Positions 37,428 to 46,029 of a stretch of DNA of 64,000 nt are shown here, one piece after another. This DNA is from Streptomyces sp. NBC_01283. GTDB taxonomy: Bacteria > Actinomycetota > Actinomycetes > Streptomycetales > Streptomycetaceae. Under the pieces are notes generated by a model. That model was not told where the DNA came from. It saw only the letters and a program-made list of their open reading frames with translations, and made no database searches. Location of the stretch: positions 4,495,501 through 4,559,500 of the forward strand of contig NZ_CP108430.1 of the NCBI RefSeq assembly GCF_041435335.1. The letters run 5' to 3'. Position 1 is the stretch's first letter; the number at the start of each line of letters is the position of its first letter. The position numbers were made by a program, and so were the translations under genes.

Positions 37428-38714
37428 ATGCGTTCGCGTACTCGTACGTCCGCCGCCGTCGCCGCCACCGCCGCGCTCGCCCTGACGGCCGGTCTCGGCC
37501 TCGCCGTCACGGGGGCCCACGCCTCGGGCTCGAAGCCGTCGGGCCCCGCCTGGACCGCCGCCTGGGCCGCGTCGCCGCAGCGTGCCAGCACGGGCTTCAA
37601 GGCCAACTGGTCGGAGGACGGCTTCTCCGGCCACACCCTGCGCCAGGTCGTCCGCGTCACCGAGGGCGGTGACAGAGCCCGTATCCGGCTCTCCAACGCG
37701 TACGGCACGTCGCCGCTGCACATCGCGGGGGCGACCATCGCCCGCACGAAGCAAGGGGCGGCGGTCGAGGAGGGCTCGGTGCGGCGCCTCACGTTCGAGG
37801 GGAGGCGGTCGGTGGAGATCCCGGCACACGGCCAACTCTCCAGTGACGAGGCGGGCTTGAGGCTGAAGCCCTTCGAGTCGGTCACGGTGACCCTGCACCT
37901 CGCGCGGACCACGGGTCCCGCCACGTTCCACGCGCAGTCGTTCGCGACGAGTTACCGGGCGGACGGGGATCATGTGGGGGACGCGGGTGCGGGGGCGTTC
38001 GACGAGTCGACGGAGTCCTGGTACTTCCTGTCGGGTGTGGACGTGAGGGGCGCACGCGACCGTGACCGTGCACATGCCCGTGACGGCATCGTCCTGTTCG
38101 GCGACTCCATCACCGACGGCTTCGCCTCCTCCACGGACCTCAACCGCCGCTGGTCCGACGCGCTCGCCGAGCGGCTCGCCAAGGCGGGGACGCCCCGGCC
38201 GGTCCTGAACGCCGGTATCGGCGGCAACCTCGTCCTCAACGACTCGGCCTGGTACGGGGAGAGGGGTACCGCCCGCTTCGGGCGGGACGCGCTCGACCTG
38301 CCCGGGGTGGGGACGGTGGTCGTCCTCGAAGGCCTGAACGACATCGGCTTCAGCGAGAGCGATACGCCCACGTACAAGCCCGCGCCGAAGGTGAGCGCGG
38401 CCGAACTCATCGCGGGGCACCGGAAGCTGATCCGGGCCGGGCACGCGAAGGGGGTCAAGGTGGTGGGGGCGACCTTGCTGCCGCTGGGGGGTTCGGATCA
38501 CTACGGGGAGCGGGCGGCGAAGGTGAGCGACGAGTTCAATGAGTGGGTGCGTAACTCCGGGGAGTACGACGGGTACGTGGACTTCGACCGGGCGCTTGCG
38601 GATCCGGCGGACGGGGAGCGGATCGCCCCTGAGTTCGACAGCGGGGATCACCTGCATCCGAATGATGCGGGGTATCGGGCGATGGCCCGAGCGGTAGATC
38701 TGGAAGCGCTGTAA
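37428..38714 (+). CDS. Secreted SGNH/GDSL esterase
   Basis: 428 residues from ATG 37428 (GGAG seven bases upstream). Signal peptide ends near GAHASG (about 35). The first half (40-210) is a beta-sandwich-like domain found in this family (FSGHTLRQVVRVTEGG and ATIARTKQG). The SGNH core starts at GDSITDGF with the nucleophile Ser227; LEGLNDIGF holds the Asn, and DHLHPNDAGY (Asp407, His410) completes the triad. The type matches extracellular lysophospholipase-L1/rhamnogalacturonan-acetylesterase-like enzymes. Divergent from a LysR gene. Confidence 0.9.
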   Translation: MRSRTRTSAAVAATAALALTAGLGLAVTGAHASGSKPSGPAWTAAWAASPQRASTGFKANWSEDGFSGHTLRQVVRVTEGGDRARIRLSNAYGTSPLHIAGATIARTKQGAAVEEGSVRRLTFEGRRSVEIPAHGQLSSDEAGLRLKPFESVTVTLHLARTTGPATFHAQSFATSYRADGDHVGDAGAGAFDESTESWYFLSGVDVRGARDRDRAHARDGIVLFGDSITDGFASSTDLNRRWSDALAERLAKAGTPRPVLNAGIGGNLVLNDSAWYGERGTARFGRDALDLPGVGTVVVLEGLNDIGFSESDTPTYKPAPKVSAAELIAGHRKLIRAGHAKGVKVVGATLLPLGGSDHYGERAAKVSDEFNEWVRNSGEYDGYVDFDRALADPADGERIAPEFDSGDHLHPNDAGYRAMARAVDLEAL

Positions 38715-38734
38715 TCACCGGCTTCGCCCAGTTC

Positions 38735-38784
38735 GGCCTCAAACGCTGGCCAGGCCAGATATAGCCTGGCCGGCGTTTGAGGCC
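38735..38784. terminator. Long hairpin from a Streptomyces-type repeat
   Basis: A 21-bp stem (GGCCTCAAACGCTGGCCAGGC with its complement, one G-T pair) and an 8-base loop, followed by ATCTTTT. The GGCGTTTGAGG core recurs at many Streptomyces gene ends. It separates convergent genes. Confidence 0.85.
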
Positions 38785-38794
38785 ATCTTTTCGG

Positions 38795-38845
38795 GGGTCC
38801 AGGGGGCGGAGCCCCATGGTTTCGGGAAGGGGTGGGATTGGGGAA
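38795..38845. repeat. GGGGTCC...GGAGCCCC repeat element
   Basis: GGGGGTCCAGGGGGCGGAGC followed by CCC and then a G-rich tract (GGGAAGGGGTGGG). It forms a second small hairpin directly after the terminator. Same kind as the GGGGTC-x-GGGGCxxAGCCCC elements common in Streptomyces intergenic DNA. Confidence 0.6.
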
Positions 38846-38869
38846 AGCCCCGCAGGGAACGCCCGAACC

Positions 38870-40837
38870 TCACACCCGCGGCGGCGACGCGATCGCCCTC
38901 GCCGCCGCCACCTCCTGGCGAAGCGGCTCCAGGACACTCTCCTGGGCGCCCATGAAGGAAGCAGAGACCTCCTCCAGGGTCTCCGAGTCCCGCAGACCCT
39001 GCGCCAACTCCCGCAACTGCCGGGCGACCTCCCCCACCTCAGTGAGGCTCGGCTCCCCCGCCCCATGCCGAATCCGCACCCGCGCGGCGGTCGTCGCGTC
39101 CACGATCCGTTCGACCGCGATCACCAGCGGCCACCACGCCGCCGCCCGCGCCCCCATCGGAGGCGGTTCCGTCAGGGCGCGCTGGAACTCGGTGCGGATG
39201 ACGGACAGGTCCCGGTACAGGCCGCGCCGCATCCGCGCCCGCGCGGCCACGTCCACCGCCGTGCCGAACGCGCTCTCGACGTACGACGCCGTATCGGCCA
39301 CCGCGTCGGCAAGGCTGTCGCCGATCCGGGTGTGCCAGCTCTCCGGCCACAGCAGGTAACCCGCCACCAGGGAGATGCCGCAGCCGATCAGGCTGTCCAC
39401 CAGGCGGGGCACGACGAGACCGAAGCCCTGGTGGTTCAGGACGTCCGACAGGAGCAGGATGACCGGGGTGATCGCGGCGGTCTGGTAGCCGTAACCCCGC
39501 GTCGTGAACACCGGGATCAGCGCCGCGAGGACCAGCATCACCGGCACGTCCCACCAGCCCCGCGGCACCTCGGCGAGGACGGCGGCGGCGACCACGAGCC
39601 CGGCCGCCGTGCCGATCGCCCGCAGCACCGCCCGCGAGAAGACCGAGCCGAAGTCCGGCTTGAGGACGAACGTGACGGTGAGCGCCACCCAGTACGAGCG
39701 GGGCACGTCGATCAGGGACACCAGCGACTGCGCGATGCCGATGCAGAGCGCGAGACGCAGGCCGTAGCGCCAGGACGCGCTCGACAGGACGACGTTGCGG
39801 GCGGCTCTGCGGGCCCGCACGCGCAGGGCGGCGGGGCGGCCGAGGCGGTCGTCGACGTGCACGACGCCGTGCGGGTCGGGGTCGTTGAGGAGTTCGGCCA
39901 CGTGCCGCAGGGCGTGGTCGACGGCGTCGGCGGAGGGTTCGACGGGCTCGGGGAGCACCGGTTCGGGGACCCGGGCGGCTCCGGGGGACGCCACCTCGTC
40001 CGCGAGGCGCCGCACCTCGGCGGGGAACTCCGGCGGCATCGGAACCCCGCACTGGTGGGCGGCCGGCGCGGCCTCGATGACGGGCGTGATCGCGTTCAAC
40101 TGGGCGATCAGGCGCACCAGATCGGGGTTGCGGCCGTGCGCGCGGGTGCGCCGGGCGAGGACGAGGTCGTACGACTGGTTCAGGGAGGCGGTGACGGCGG
40201 TGCGGGCCTCGTCGTACCGCTCGGTGCCCGCCGCTTCGAGGAGCGCGGCCACGCTGCGGTAGGTCGCCGCGACGGCGGCCCGCTCCGGGATGCCGGACCG
40301 CAGCGGCCAGGCGAGCAGGGCGAGGAGGAGGACGAGCAGGCCGCCGCTCGTCATCAGGGCCGGGGCCAGCCACCATTCCCCCGGCATCGGAAGCCCCGCG
40401 CCCACCACGGAGTTGAGGAGGAGCAGCAGCCCTGACACGGATGCCACCGCGCCGATCGTGGACATCATCCCGGAGACGAGCGCGACCAGGGTCACCACGC
40501 CGACCGCGACCCAGCCGTGGCCGAAGACGAGCGAGCCGATGGTGACGCCGATCGCGCCGAACAGCTGCGGCACGGCGATGTTGAAGATCCGCATGCGGTA
40601 CGCGTCGGCGGTGTCGCCGATGACTCCGGACAGGGCGCCCATGGAGGCGAGCGCCCCGTACGCGGGCTGCCCTGCCGCGAGGCCGATGAGGAGGGGCAGC
40701 GCCATGGCGACGGCCGCGCGCGCCACCGCGGCCCACGGGACCGGCGCCGTCTGCGGTTTGAGCGTCCTGACCAGCCAGGGGGGTGGGGCGAGGGCGCTCA
40801 GAGGGCCCGGTGGTGCGGGTGACTCACGGCGGGGCAT
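38870..40837 (-). CDS. FUSC-family membrane transporter
   Basis: 655 residues from ATG 40837 (GATAAT lies 6 bases before it with no clear ribosome site, so the message may be leaderless). Two similar six-helix bundles (about 35-180 and 360-510) flank a soluble helical region and a C-terminal soluble domain, the FUSC/YccS-AaeB pattern. Family members export aromatic acids or similar compounds. Motifs include YGALASMGALSGV and PRSYWVALTVTFVLKPDFGS. First in a possible minus-strand group with the EEP gene, 51 bases away. Confidence 0.88.
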   Translation of the reverse strand: MPRRESPAPPGPLSALAPPPWLVRTLKPQTAPVPWAAVARAAVAMALPLLIGLAAGQPAYGALASMGALSGVIGDTADAYRMRIFNIAVPQLFGAIGVTIGSLVFGHGWVAVGVVTLVALVSGMMSTIGAVASVSGLLLLLNSVVGAGLPMPGEWWLAPALMTSGGLLVLLLALLAWPLRSGIPERAAVAATYRSVAALLEAAGTERYDEARTAVTASLNQSYDLVLARRTRAHGRNPDLVRLIAQLNAITPVIEAAPAAHQCGVPMPPEFPAEVRRLADEVASPGAARVPEPVLPEPVEPSADAVDHALRHVAELLNDPDPHGVVHVDDRLGRPAALRVRARRAARNVVLSSASWRYGLRLALCIGIAQSLVSLIDVPRSYWVALTVTFVLKPDFGSVFSRAVLRAIGTAAGLVVAAAVLAEVPRGWWDVPVMLVLAALIPVFTTRGYGYQTAAITPVILLLSDVLNHQGFGLVVPRLVDSLIGCGISLVAGYLLWPESWHTRIGDSLADAVADTASYVESAFGTAVDVAARARMRRGLYRDLSVIRTEFQRALTEPPPMGARAAAWWPLVIAVERIVDATTAARVRIRHGAGEPSLTEVGEVARQLRELAQGLRDSETLEEVSASFMGAQESVLEPLRQEVAAARAIASPPRV

Positions 40838-40888
40838 GCGGCCATTATCGCTGCCGCTGTTGCCGCGCTGCCCGGCCTGACCTGCGTT

Positions 40889-41929
40889 TTACCGGTCCGT
40901 TCCGTGCAGCGTCACGTCCACCACCAGGGCCCGGTGGTCCGTGTGGCCGATCTCCAGGAAGCGGGCGTCACGGGCCGAGAAGTCCGGGGTGAGCAGAACG
41001 TGGTCGATCTGGGTGCCCAGCGGTGACATCAGGTCGGCGGGCCAGCTCGGGGTGCGGGCGGAACCCGCGAGGCTGGCGGCGTCGCGTACCCCGCCGGTGT
41101 CCAGGATGTCGCGGAAGGCCGCGTGGTCCTGGGTGGCGTTGAAGTCGCCCGCGATGATGGTGGACCGGTTCGCTCGCTTGCCCTCGGCGGCGTAGTCGCG
41201 GATCCCGGCGAGTTCGGTGCGCCAGGTGGAGAGCTGCCTGGGCAGCGGCGGCATGGGGTGGGCGAGCTGGACGCGGACCTGGTGGCCGTTCTTCAGCTCG
41301 GCGACGGCGCCGGGCATGCCAAGGGTGCCCGCGAGGCCGCTCGCCTTCTTCAGGGGCAGCTTGCTGACGATCACCGAGCCTTCGGCGCCGCCGGCCTCGC
41401 TCGCGGTGCGGTAGGGGTAGTCGGAGCGGGGCAGTTCGTCGCGCAGGGTGTCCGAGCAGCTGTAGTCGCACTCCGGGACGAAGAGGAGGTCGGGTTTCTC
41501 CTTGCGGACCGCCTTGAGCAGCCCCTGGGTGGCCTGGCCGAACTCCACGTTGGACGCCATGACGCGGATCTCGGCGACGGCGTGCCCCTCAGGGTCGTCG
41601 GTCTTGCCGTACGGCTCCATGAACCAGGCGACGCCGCCGAGTACGACGACTCCCCAGACGAGGCCGACGCGCCAGCGGGCGAGCGCGGCGAGCAGCAGCC
41701 CGGCGACCGCAGGGACGATGAGCCAGGGCAGGAACGCGAGGATCTGCGGTACGGGCGTGACGCCGTCGGAGTCGGCGGTCCGGAAGCCGATGACGGTGCT
41801 GACACCGGCCAGGAGGAGAGCCGCGAGCCAGGCGGAGAAGCGGTGCACCGGCCGCCGCTTCGCCCGCGGCTCGTGCCGCTCCTCGTGGGGAGCCGTCCTG
41901 GCTGCCGTTGCGCTGTCTGCGCTGTCCAA
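40889..41929 (-). CDS. EEP-family phosphodiesterase with membrane anchor
   Basis: 346 residues from TTG 41929 (GGAGAGG six bases before). Three membrane helices in the first 110 residues (FSAWLAALLLAGVSTVIG, ILAFLPWLIVPAVAGLLLAA, GLVWGVVVLGGVAWF) are followed by an endonuclease/exonuclease/phosphatase domain: MASNVEFGQ (metal Asn), FVPECDYSC (metal Glu), GDFNAT (catalytic Asp/Asn) and GHTDHRALVVDV at the end. The catalytic domain is therefore outside or at the membrane. The substrate may be a nucleic acid, phospholipid or sugar phosphate. Confidence 0.87.
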   Translation of the reverse strand: MDSADSATAARTAPHEERHEPRAKRRPVHRFSAWLAALLLAGVSTVIGFRTADSDGVTPVPQILAFLPWLIVPAVAGLLLAALARWRVGLVWGVVVLGGVAWFMEPYGKTDDPEGHAVAEIRVMASNVEFGQATQGLLKAVRKEKPDLLFVPECDYSCSDTLRDELPRSDYPYRTASEAGGAEGSVIVSKLPLKKASGLAGTLGMPGAVAELKNGHQVRVQLAHPMPPLPRQLSTWRTELAGIRDYAAEGKRANRSTIIAGDFNATQDHAAFRDILDTGGVRDAASLAGSARTPSWPADLMSPLGTQIDHVLLTPDFSARDARFLEIGHTDHRALVVDVTLHGTDR

Positions 41930-41977
41930 GGCCGGCCTCTCCGTCTGATCCGTCTGGGGTGCTGCGCGAATCTTCCC

Positions 41978-42826
41978 CTAGAGACGGCGGGAGGTACGGG
42001 AGGGTTGCATTCGCCGGAGCAGCCATGCGGCGAGCGCCGCCGCCAGGCCCACCCCGAGGATCACCCAGCCGGCCACGCTCAGCGAGGACGTCAACGCGTC
42101 GTAGACCGCTTCCGCCGCCGGGCGGGAGACGTCCTTCGGCAGGTCGTCCAGGGTCAGACCCCGGCCCACCATGACGGCGAGGGCGAGGGCTGCTCCCGCG
42201 AGGGCCGCGCCGAGGGCCGTGCGGATGATCGCGCGGCGGCGGTGCACCGCCAGGAAGATGCCGGCCACGGCGAGCAGTACCGCGGCGAGGGGGAGCCAGA
42301 GGCCCGCCACCTGGAGCATGTGGAATCCCTTCCCGAAGGGCCCGAGGTCCGACGACTCCATGAGCGTCACCTCGGTGTGGGTGACGGGGATGCGGTCCGC
42401 GAACGGCACGCCGTCCGCGTCCAGTTGGCGCTCGACCTGCTCGGTGATCGGCGCGAGGTCGATGGTGACGGCGCCGCCGTCGGCCTGGTCGGTGAGGGCG
42501 TCCTGCACCGCGGCGTGCGCCTCGCGGTTGGCCGCCTTCCAGGCCGCCTCGAACGCCGGGGTCCCGGTGAAGGACCGCACCGCGTCCCGTACGAACGACT
42601 CGACGGTGTCCTGGAGCGGCCCCGCGTCGATCGCCTTCGCCACCCCGTCCGTGACCGCGTCCGCCACCGCGTCCCGCACATCGGGGTCGGAGGCCAGCGG
42701 CGCCATCGTGGCGACGTACCGGTCGGCGTCCTCGATCTCGTACTTCGCCCAGGTCGAGAGCGCGCCGAGCGGCACGAGGAGGACGGCGAGCACGAGGAGG
42801 ACGGCGGACAGCGAACGTCTGAGCAC
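41978..42826 (-). CDS. Actinobacterial integral membrane protein
   Basis: 282 residues from GTG 42826. An N-terminal helix (SLSAVLLVLAVLLVPLGAL), a soluble extracytoplasmic part of about 130 residues (repeat-like DAVADAVTDGVAKAID), then three or four helices (LWLPLAAVLLAVAGIFLAV, LGAALAGAALALAVMVG, AGWVILGVGLAAALAAWLL). This arrangement is common in unassigned Streptomyces envelope proteins. 48 bases upstream of the EEP gene, probably the same operon. Confidence 0.78.
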   Translation of the reverse strand: MLRRSLSAVLLVLAVLLVPLGALSTWAKYEIEDADRYVATMAPLASDPDVRDAVADAVTDGVAKAIDAGPLQDTVESFVRDAVRSFTGTPAFEAAWKAANREAHAAVQDALTDQADGGAVTIDLAPITEQVERQLDADGVPFADRIPVTHTEVTLMESSDLGPFGKGFHMLQVAGLWLPLAAVLLAVAGIFLAVHRRRAIIRTALGAALAGAALALAVMVGRGLTLDDLPKDVSRPAAEAVYDALTSSLSVAGWVILGVGLAAALAAWLLRRMQPSRTSRRL

Positions 42827-43006
42827 GTCCCCCAGCAGAAGTCCCGATCACGCGGGGCGCGACCGGGACGAGTGCATACGGGGGCAAGAACTCCCACCTG
42901 TGAACTCACTCGTCCGGTGGAGCCCTAGCCCGAACGGGTGTTTGCTGGAGGGGGGAGAAAAGGGGTGGAGGGATCCGGGGGAACAGGGGGAACGAGGAGG
43001 TCGATC

Positions 43007-43444
43007 ATGCGGACCACTCCGGCCCTGAGGCGCACTCCGGCCGCCCTGGGAACTCTCGTCACCGCGCTCCTGACCGCGGGCGCGCTGTCCTTCGGGGGCG
43101 CGTCACCGGCCGTCGCCGCGGCACCCACGCACGACCACCATGTGGTCTGGGGGACGATCGTCGCCCCCGTCGACCTGAAGATCCGGGACGCGCCGTCCAC
43201 CAGCGCCTCGATCGTCGCGAAGCTCCCGGCGGAGAGCCAGGACCGCGTCGAGTGCGTCACGCAGGGGTCCAGCGTCTGGGGCGACACGTCCTGGTACTGG
43301 CTCGGCGGGGTGCAGGGCTGGGCCAGCGCCGCGTACGTGGACACCGGCGGGCAGCATGTGCCCAGCTGCGCCACCGCGGACCCGTGCCAGCAGTACAAGC
43401 CGTGCTGGGACTCGTGCCAGGGCGGCTACAACCGCTACCACTGA
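43007..43444 (+). CDS. Secreted bacterial SH3-domain protein
   Basis: 145 residues from ATG 43007 (GAGGAGG six bases upstream). Signal peptide to about ASPAVAAAP (40). One SH3b domain follows (DLKIRDAPSTSASIVAKLPA through WYWLGGVQGWASAAYVD). The C-terminal 25 residues contain several Cys (PSCATADPCQ, KPCWDSCQGG), which suggests a disulfide-bonded knot. SH3b domains often bind peptidoglycan. Confidence 0.82.
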   Translation: MRTTPALRRTPAALGTLVTALLTAGALSFGGASPAVAAAPTHDHHVVWGTIVAPVDLKIRDAPSTSASIVAKLPAESQDRVECVTQGSSVWGDTSWYWLGGVQGWASAAYVDTGGQHVPSCATADPCQQYKPCWDSCQGGYNRYH

Positions 43445-43516
43445 AGCCGCCGAGTTGCCGGGCGGCGCGGGCGGGTGTGCCCTGGATGGGGGGCGACCGT
43501 GTCTGGAGGACCCGTC

Positions 43517-43909
43517 ATGGCTCACGTGGCATCCACTTCGACATCACCCCGCGTGCTCGGCGGCTCCGCCGCCACCAGGGCGGCGACGGCCACCGTGCTC
43601 CTCGGCCTCGTCTACGGCATCTGGGCGGCGGGCATCGCACGCGACGCGGGGCCCATCACCACCGGCAACGTCCTGCTCGGCGTCGTGGCCGGAGTCGTCG
43701 TCGCGGCGGTCTTCATGGGGCTGCGCACGATCGCGCCCCGGCTGCCGCGCGAGCTGCGCGCGGCGGCCTGGGCGGCCTTCGCCGGAATCGCGTTCGGCTA
43801 TCTCTACAGCCTGACCGACGCGACGGTCCTGCGGTCCGTGATCATGTCGCTCGCGGTGGCGGGCGGCGTGTTCGCGATGACGTTCTACCGCTACTACACG
43901 AGCGAGTGA
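43517..43909 (+). CDS. Four-helix membrane protein
   Basis: 130 residues from ATG 43517 (GGAGG six bases upstream). Helices: TATVLLGLVYGIWAAGIA, NVLLGVVAGVVVAAVFMGL, AAWAAFAGIAFGYLYSL and SVIMSLAVAGGVFAMTFY. A conserved small actinobacterial membrane protein without assigned role. 72 bases after the SH3 gene, ending at a strong hairpin. Confidence 0.75.
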   Translation: MAHVASTSTSPRVLGGSAATRAATATVLLGLVYGIWAAGIARDAGPITTGNVLLGVVAGVVVAAVFMGLRTIAPRLPRELRAAAWAAFAGIAFGYLYSLTDATVLRSVIMSLAVAGGVFAMTFYRYYTSE

Positions 43910-43943
43910 CGGACGCCGGGACCGGCACCGGGACCGGCGGCAG

Positions 43944-43984
43944 CACTGTGCCCATCAGCGTCGAGCGCGCTGATGGGCACAGTG
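43944..43984. terminator. Bidirectional hairpin terminator
   Basis: A perfect 17-bp stem (CACTGTGCCCATCAGCG and its complement) with a 7-base loop between convergent genes. Confidence 0.85.
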
Positions 43985-43998
43985 GGTGAAGCGGCAGG

Positions 43999-44664
43999 TC
44001 AGCCGACCTTCTCCATTCTGTCCAGCTTGTCCAGCGCCTTCGCCAGACCGTTGGCCCAGAGCTGGTCCACCTGGGACCGCTCATTGGCGTCCGGCTGCGA
44101 GTTGGTGCACGAGGTGCCCGGTCCGCCACCGGACATCAGCTCGCTGCACGGGCCTTCGTAGTGGTCCGGAAGGCCGAGGACGTGGCCCGTCTCGTGCGCG
44201 GTCACACGGGTCGAGTCGTACTCCTGGTTCTGCGCGTAGTCCAGGAAGATGTACCCGCTGCCGTGGCCGTCCGTGCTCGCGTACGAGCCACGCGGGTCAT
44301 TGCCCTCGCGGTACTCGAAGTTCGCGCCGCTGCTTCCCGCCTGGAGCTTCACGTTGGAGACCGCGCTGTTCCAGATGGACGTGCTGCTGGCTATCTGCTG
44401 CGCGAAGGTGGGGGCACCGGAGGCGTCGTACACCACCGTGACCTGCTTCGTGCCGGGGTTGGCCGCGCGCTTCTCGGCGACCGACTTCAGGACGGCGTCG
44501 AAGAAGGCCTTGTTGGCCTTGGCTTCCTCGCCGGAGCCCGCGTAGTTGGCGTACGCGGAGACGGACGACGGCGCGGTGGGGGTCGCGGCCGTCGCTGATG
44601 TCGTGCCGATACCTGCGGCAGCGAGGCCGATGACGGCCGCGACAGAGAGGTAACGCTTGTTCAT
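43999..44664 (-). CDS. snpA: Snapalysin (M7 metalloprotease)
   Basis: 221 residues from ATG 44664. Signal and pro-segment cover about 1-85. The catalytic zinc motif [13 protein letters not shown] gives His157, Glu158, His161 and, as third ligand, Asp167, the M7 signature. One disulfide is likely (Cys173-Cys186). Snapalysins are small secreted milk-protein-clotting proteases. The gene is divergent from a LysR regulator, the known arrangement in Streptomyces, where the regulator activates the protease. Confidence 0.93.
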   Translation of the reverse strand: MNKRYLSVAAVIGLAAAGIGTTSATAATPTAPSSVSAYANYAGSGEEAKANKAFFDAVLKSVAEKRAANPGTKQVTVVYDASGAPTFAQQIASSTSIWNSAVSNVKLQAGSSGANFEYREGNDPRGSYASTDGHGSGYIFLDYAQNQEYDSTRVTAHETGHVLGLPDHYEGPCSELMSGGGPGTSCTNSQPDANERSQVDQLWANGLAKALDKLDRMEKVG

Positions 44665-44756
44665 GTGGGGGGCTCCCTACTCGTTCGGTGAAAGGTGAAC
44701 GGTTCGGTAGGGGGAGTCTCAGGGAACCGGGGCTTCCGCGGATGATGGCAAGTGGT

Positions 44757-44773
44757 GATAGTGCCGGGCTATC
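44757..44773. promoter_or_regulatory. LysR-type operator (GATAG-N7-CTATC)
   Basis: A perfect inverted repeat in the T-N11-A form lies between the snapalysin gene and its divergent regulator. It is 93 bases upstream of the protease ATG. Confidence 0.75.
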
Positions 44774-44883
44774 GCCCGCCCTTGGCCAACCTTCGGGCGG
44801 GCTCCGGGTGTGCCCAACTCAGGTGGTTCACGTGGGGTTTGTGAGTCTGGTGCACCGACGCCCACCGCTCTACGCTCACAGCC

Positions 44884-45822
44884 ATGGAGCTCGAGGTGAG
44901 GCACCTCCGCGCGCTGTGCGCCATCGCCGACACCGGCAGCCTGCACAAGGCGGCGCGCCAACTCGGCATGAGCCAGCCGTCGTTGACGACCCAGCTGCGC
45001 CGCATCGAGCTGGAGATCGGGGGCCAGCTCTTCGCCCGCGGACGCACCGGCTGCCGTCCGACCCCGCTCGGGCGCCTCGTCCTCAGCCGTGCCCGCCCCC
45101 TGGTCAGCGAGATGCGCTCGCTGGTCAACGAGACCAAGGCCGCCGCCGCCCGCGCCTCCGAGGGCCCGCAGCTGCGCATCGGCTCCACGGCGAGCTGCGC
45201 CATACCGGGCTGGCTGCGCCGGCTGCGGCTGCGCCTGCCCACCACCGAGACGTCGCTCCAGATGGACGTCTCCGCGAACGCGCTGCTCCGCATGGTCGCG
45301 GGCGGGCAGCTCGACGTGGCCTTCGTGCACGAGGTGGAGGGGAGTCCGCTGCGCATGCCGGAGCGGCTGCGGCGGCGCGTGCTGGTCGAGCGGGAGCCGC
45401 AGTTCGTCTTCCTGCCCGCCGACCACCCGGCGGCGGGCAAGGCCGTCGTGCACCTCACCGATCTCGCCGATGACCGGTGGATGGTGGACCCTACGGTGGA
45501 CGGCGAGTGGGACGGGCTGCTCCGGGTGCTGCGCGAGGCCGGGCTCAACCCCCGTGTCCTGCACGGCGATTACCTCACCGCGTCCTCCCTCGTGGCCACC
45601 GGCGAGGTCGTCACGGTCTGCCAGCCGACCTCGCACGCGAGACCCAACATGACGGTCCGGCCACTGCACGGCGACCCGCTCGGCGTACGCCTCGTTGTGG
45701 CGGCCCGTACGGAGGGGGAGCTCGACGCGGTGTACGGGGACCTCGAAGCCTCGTACTGGGAGGCGGCACGCCAGGCGCCCGCTTACGGGGAGTGGCTCGC
45801 GGGGCGGGCGGAGGCGGCATGA
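44884..45822 (+). CDS. snpR: LysR-type activator of snapalysin
   Basis: 312 residues from ATG 44884. The HTH is VRHLRALCAIADTGSLHKAA with SQPSLTTQLRRIE; the effector domain (about 92-300) has GSTASCAIPGWLRRLRLRL at its start. Position opposite a snapalysin gene and the operator between them make it the protease activator known as SnpR/MprR. It is one of two LysR genes in the window, and not close to the other in sequence. Confidence 0.88.
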   Translation: MELEVRHLRALCAIADTGSLHKAARQLGMSQPSLTTQLRRIELEIGGQLFARGRTGCRPTPLGRLVLSRARPLVSEMRSLVNETKAAAARASEGPQLRIGSTASCAIPGWLRRLRLRLPTTETSLQMDVSANALLRMVAGGQLDVAFVHEVEGSPLRMPERLRRRVLVEREPQFVFLPADHPAAGKAVVHLTDLADDRWMVDPTVDGEWDGLLRVLREAGLNPRVLHGDYLTASSLVATGEVVTVCQPTSHARPNMTVRPLHGDPLGVRLVVAARTEGELDAVYGDLEASYWEAARQAPAYGEWLAGRAEAA

Positions 45823-46029
45823 CGTAGGTCCCGAACAACCGATGACCTTCGACCTGACCACCTCTGACCTGCACTTTTACCCGCTTTACGGTTCCGCGCC
45901 ACCGCATGCGGCCGGTTGTTACGTTCCCTACGGATGACGCACACACAGCGCCCGTAGCTTCATGTCTGTCGCCGCCACAAAGAGGCATAAAGACGGACAG
46001 TTCGACCGACCAGTCATAAGGGATCCGCT

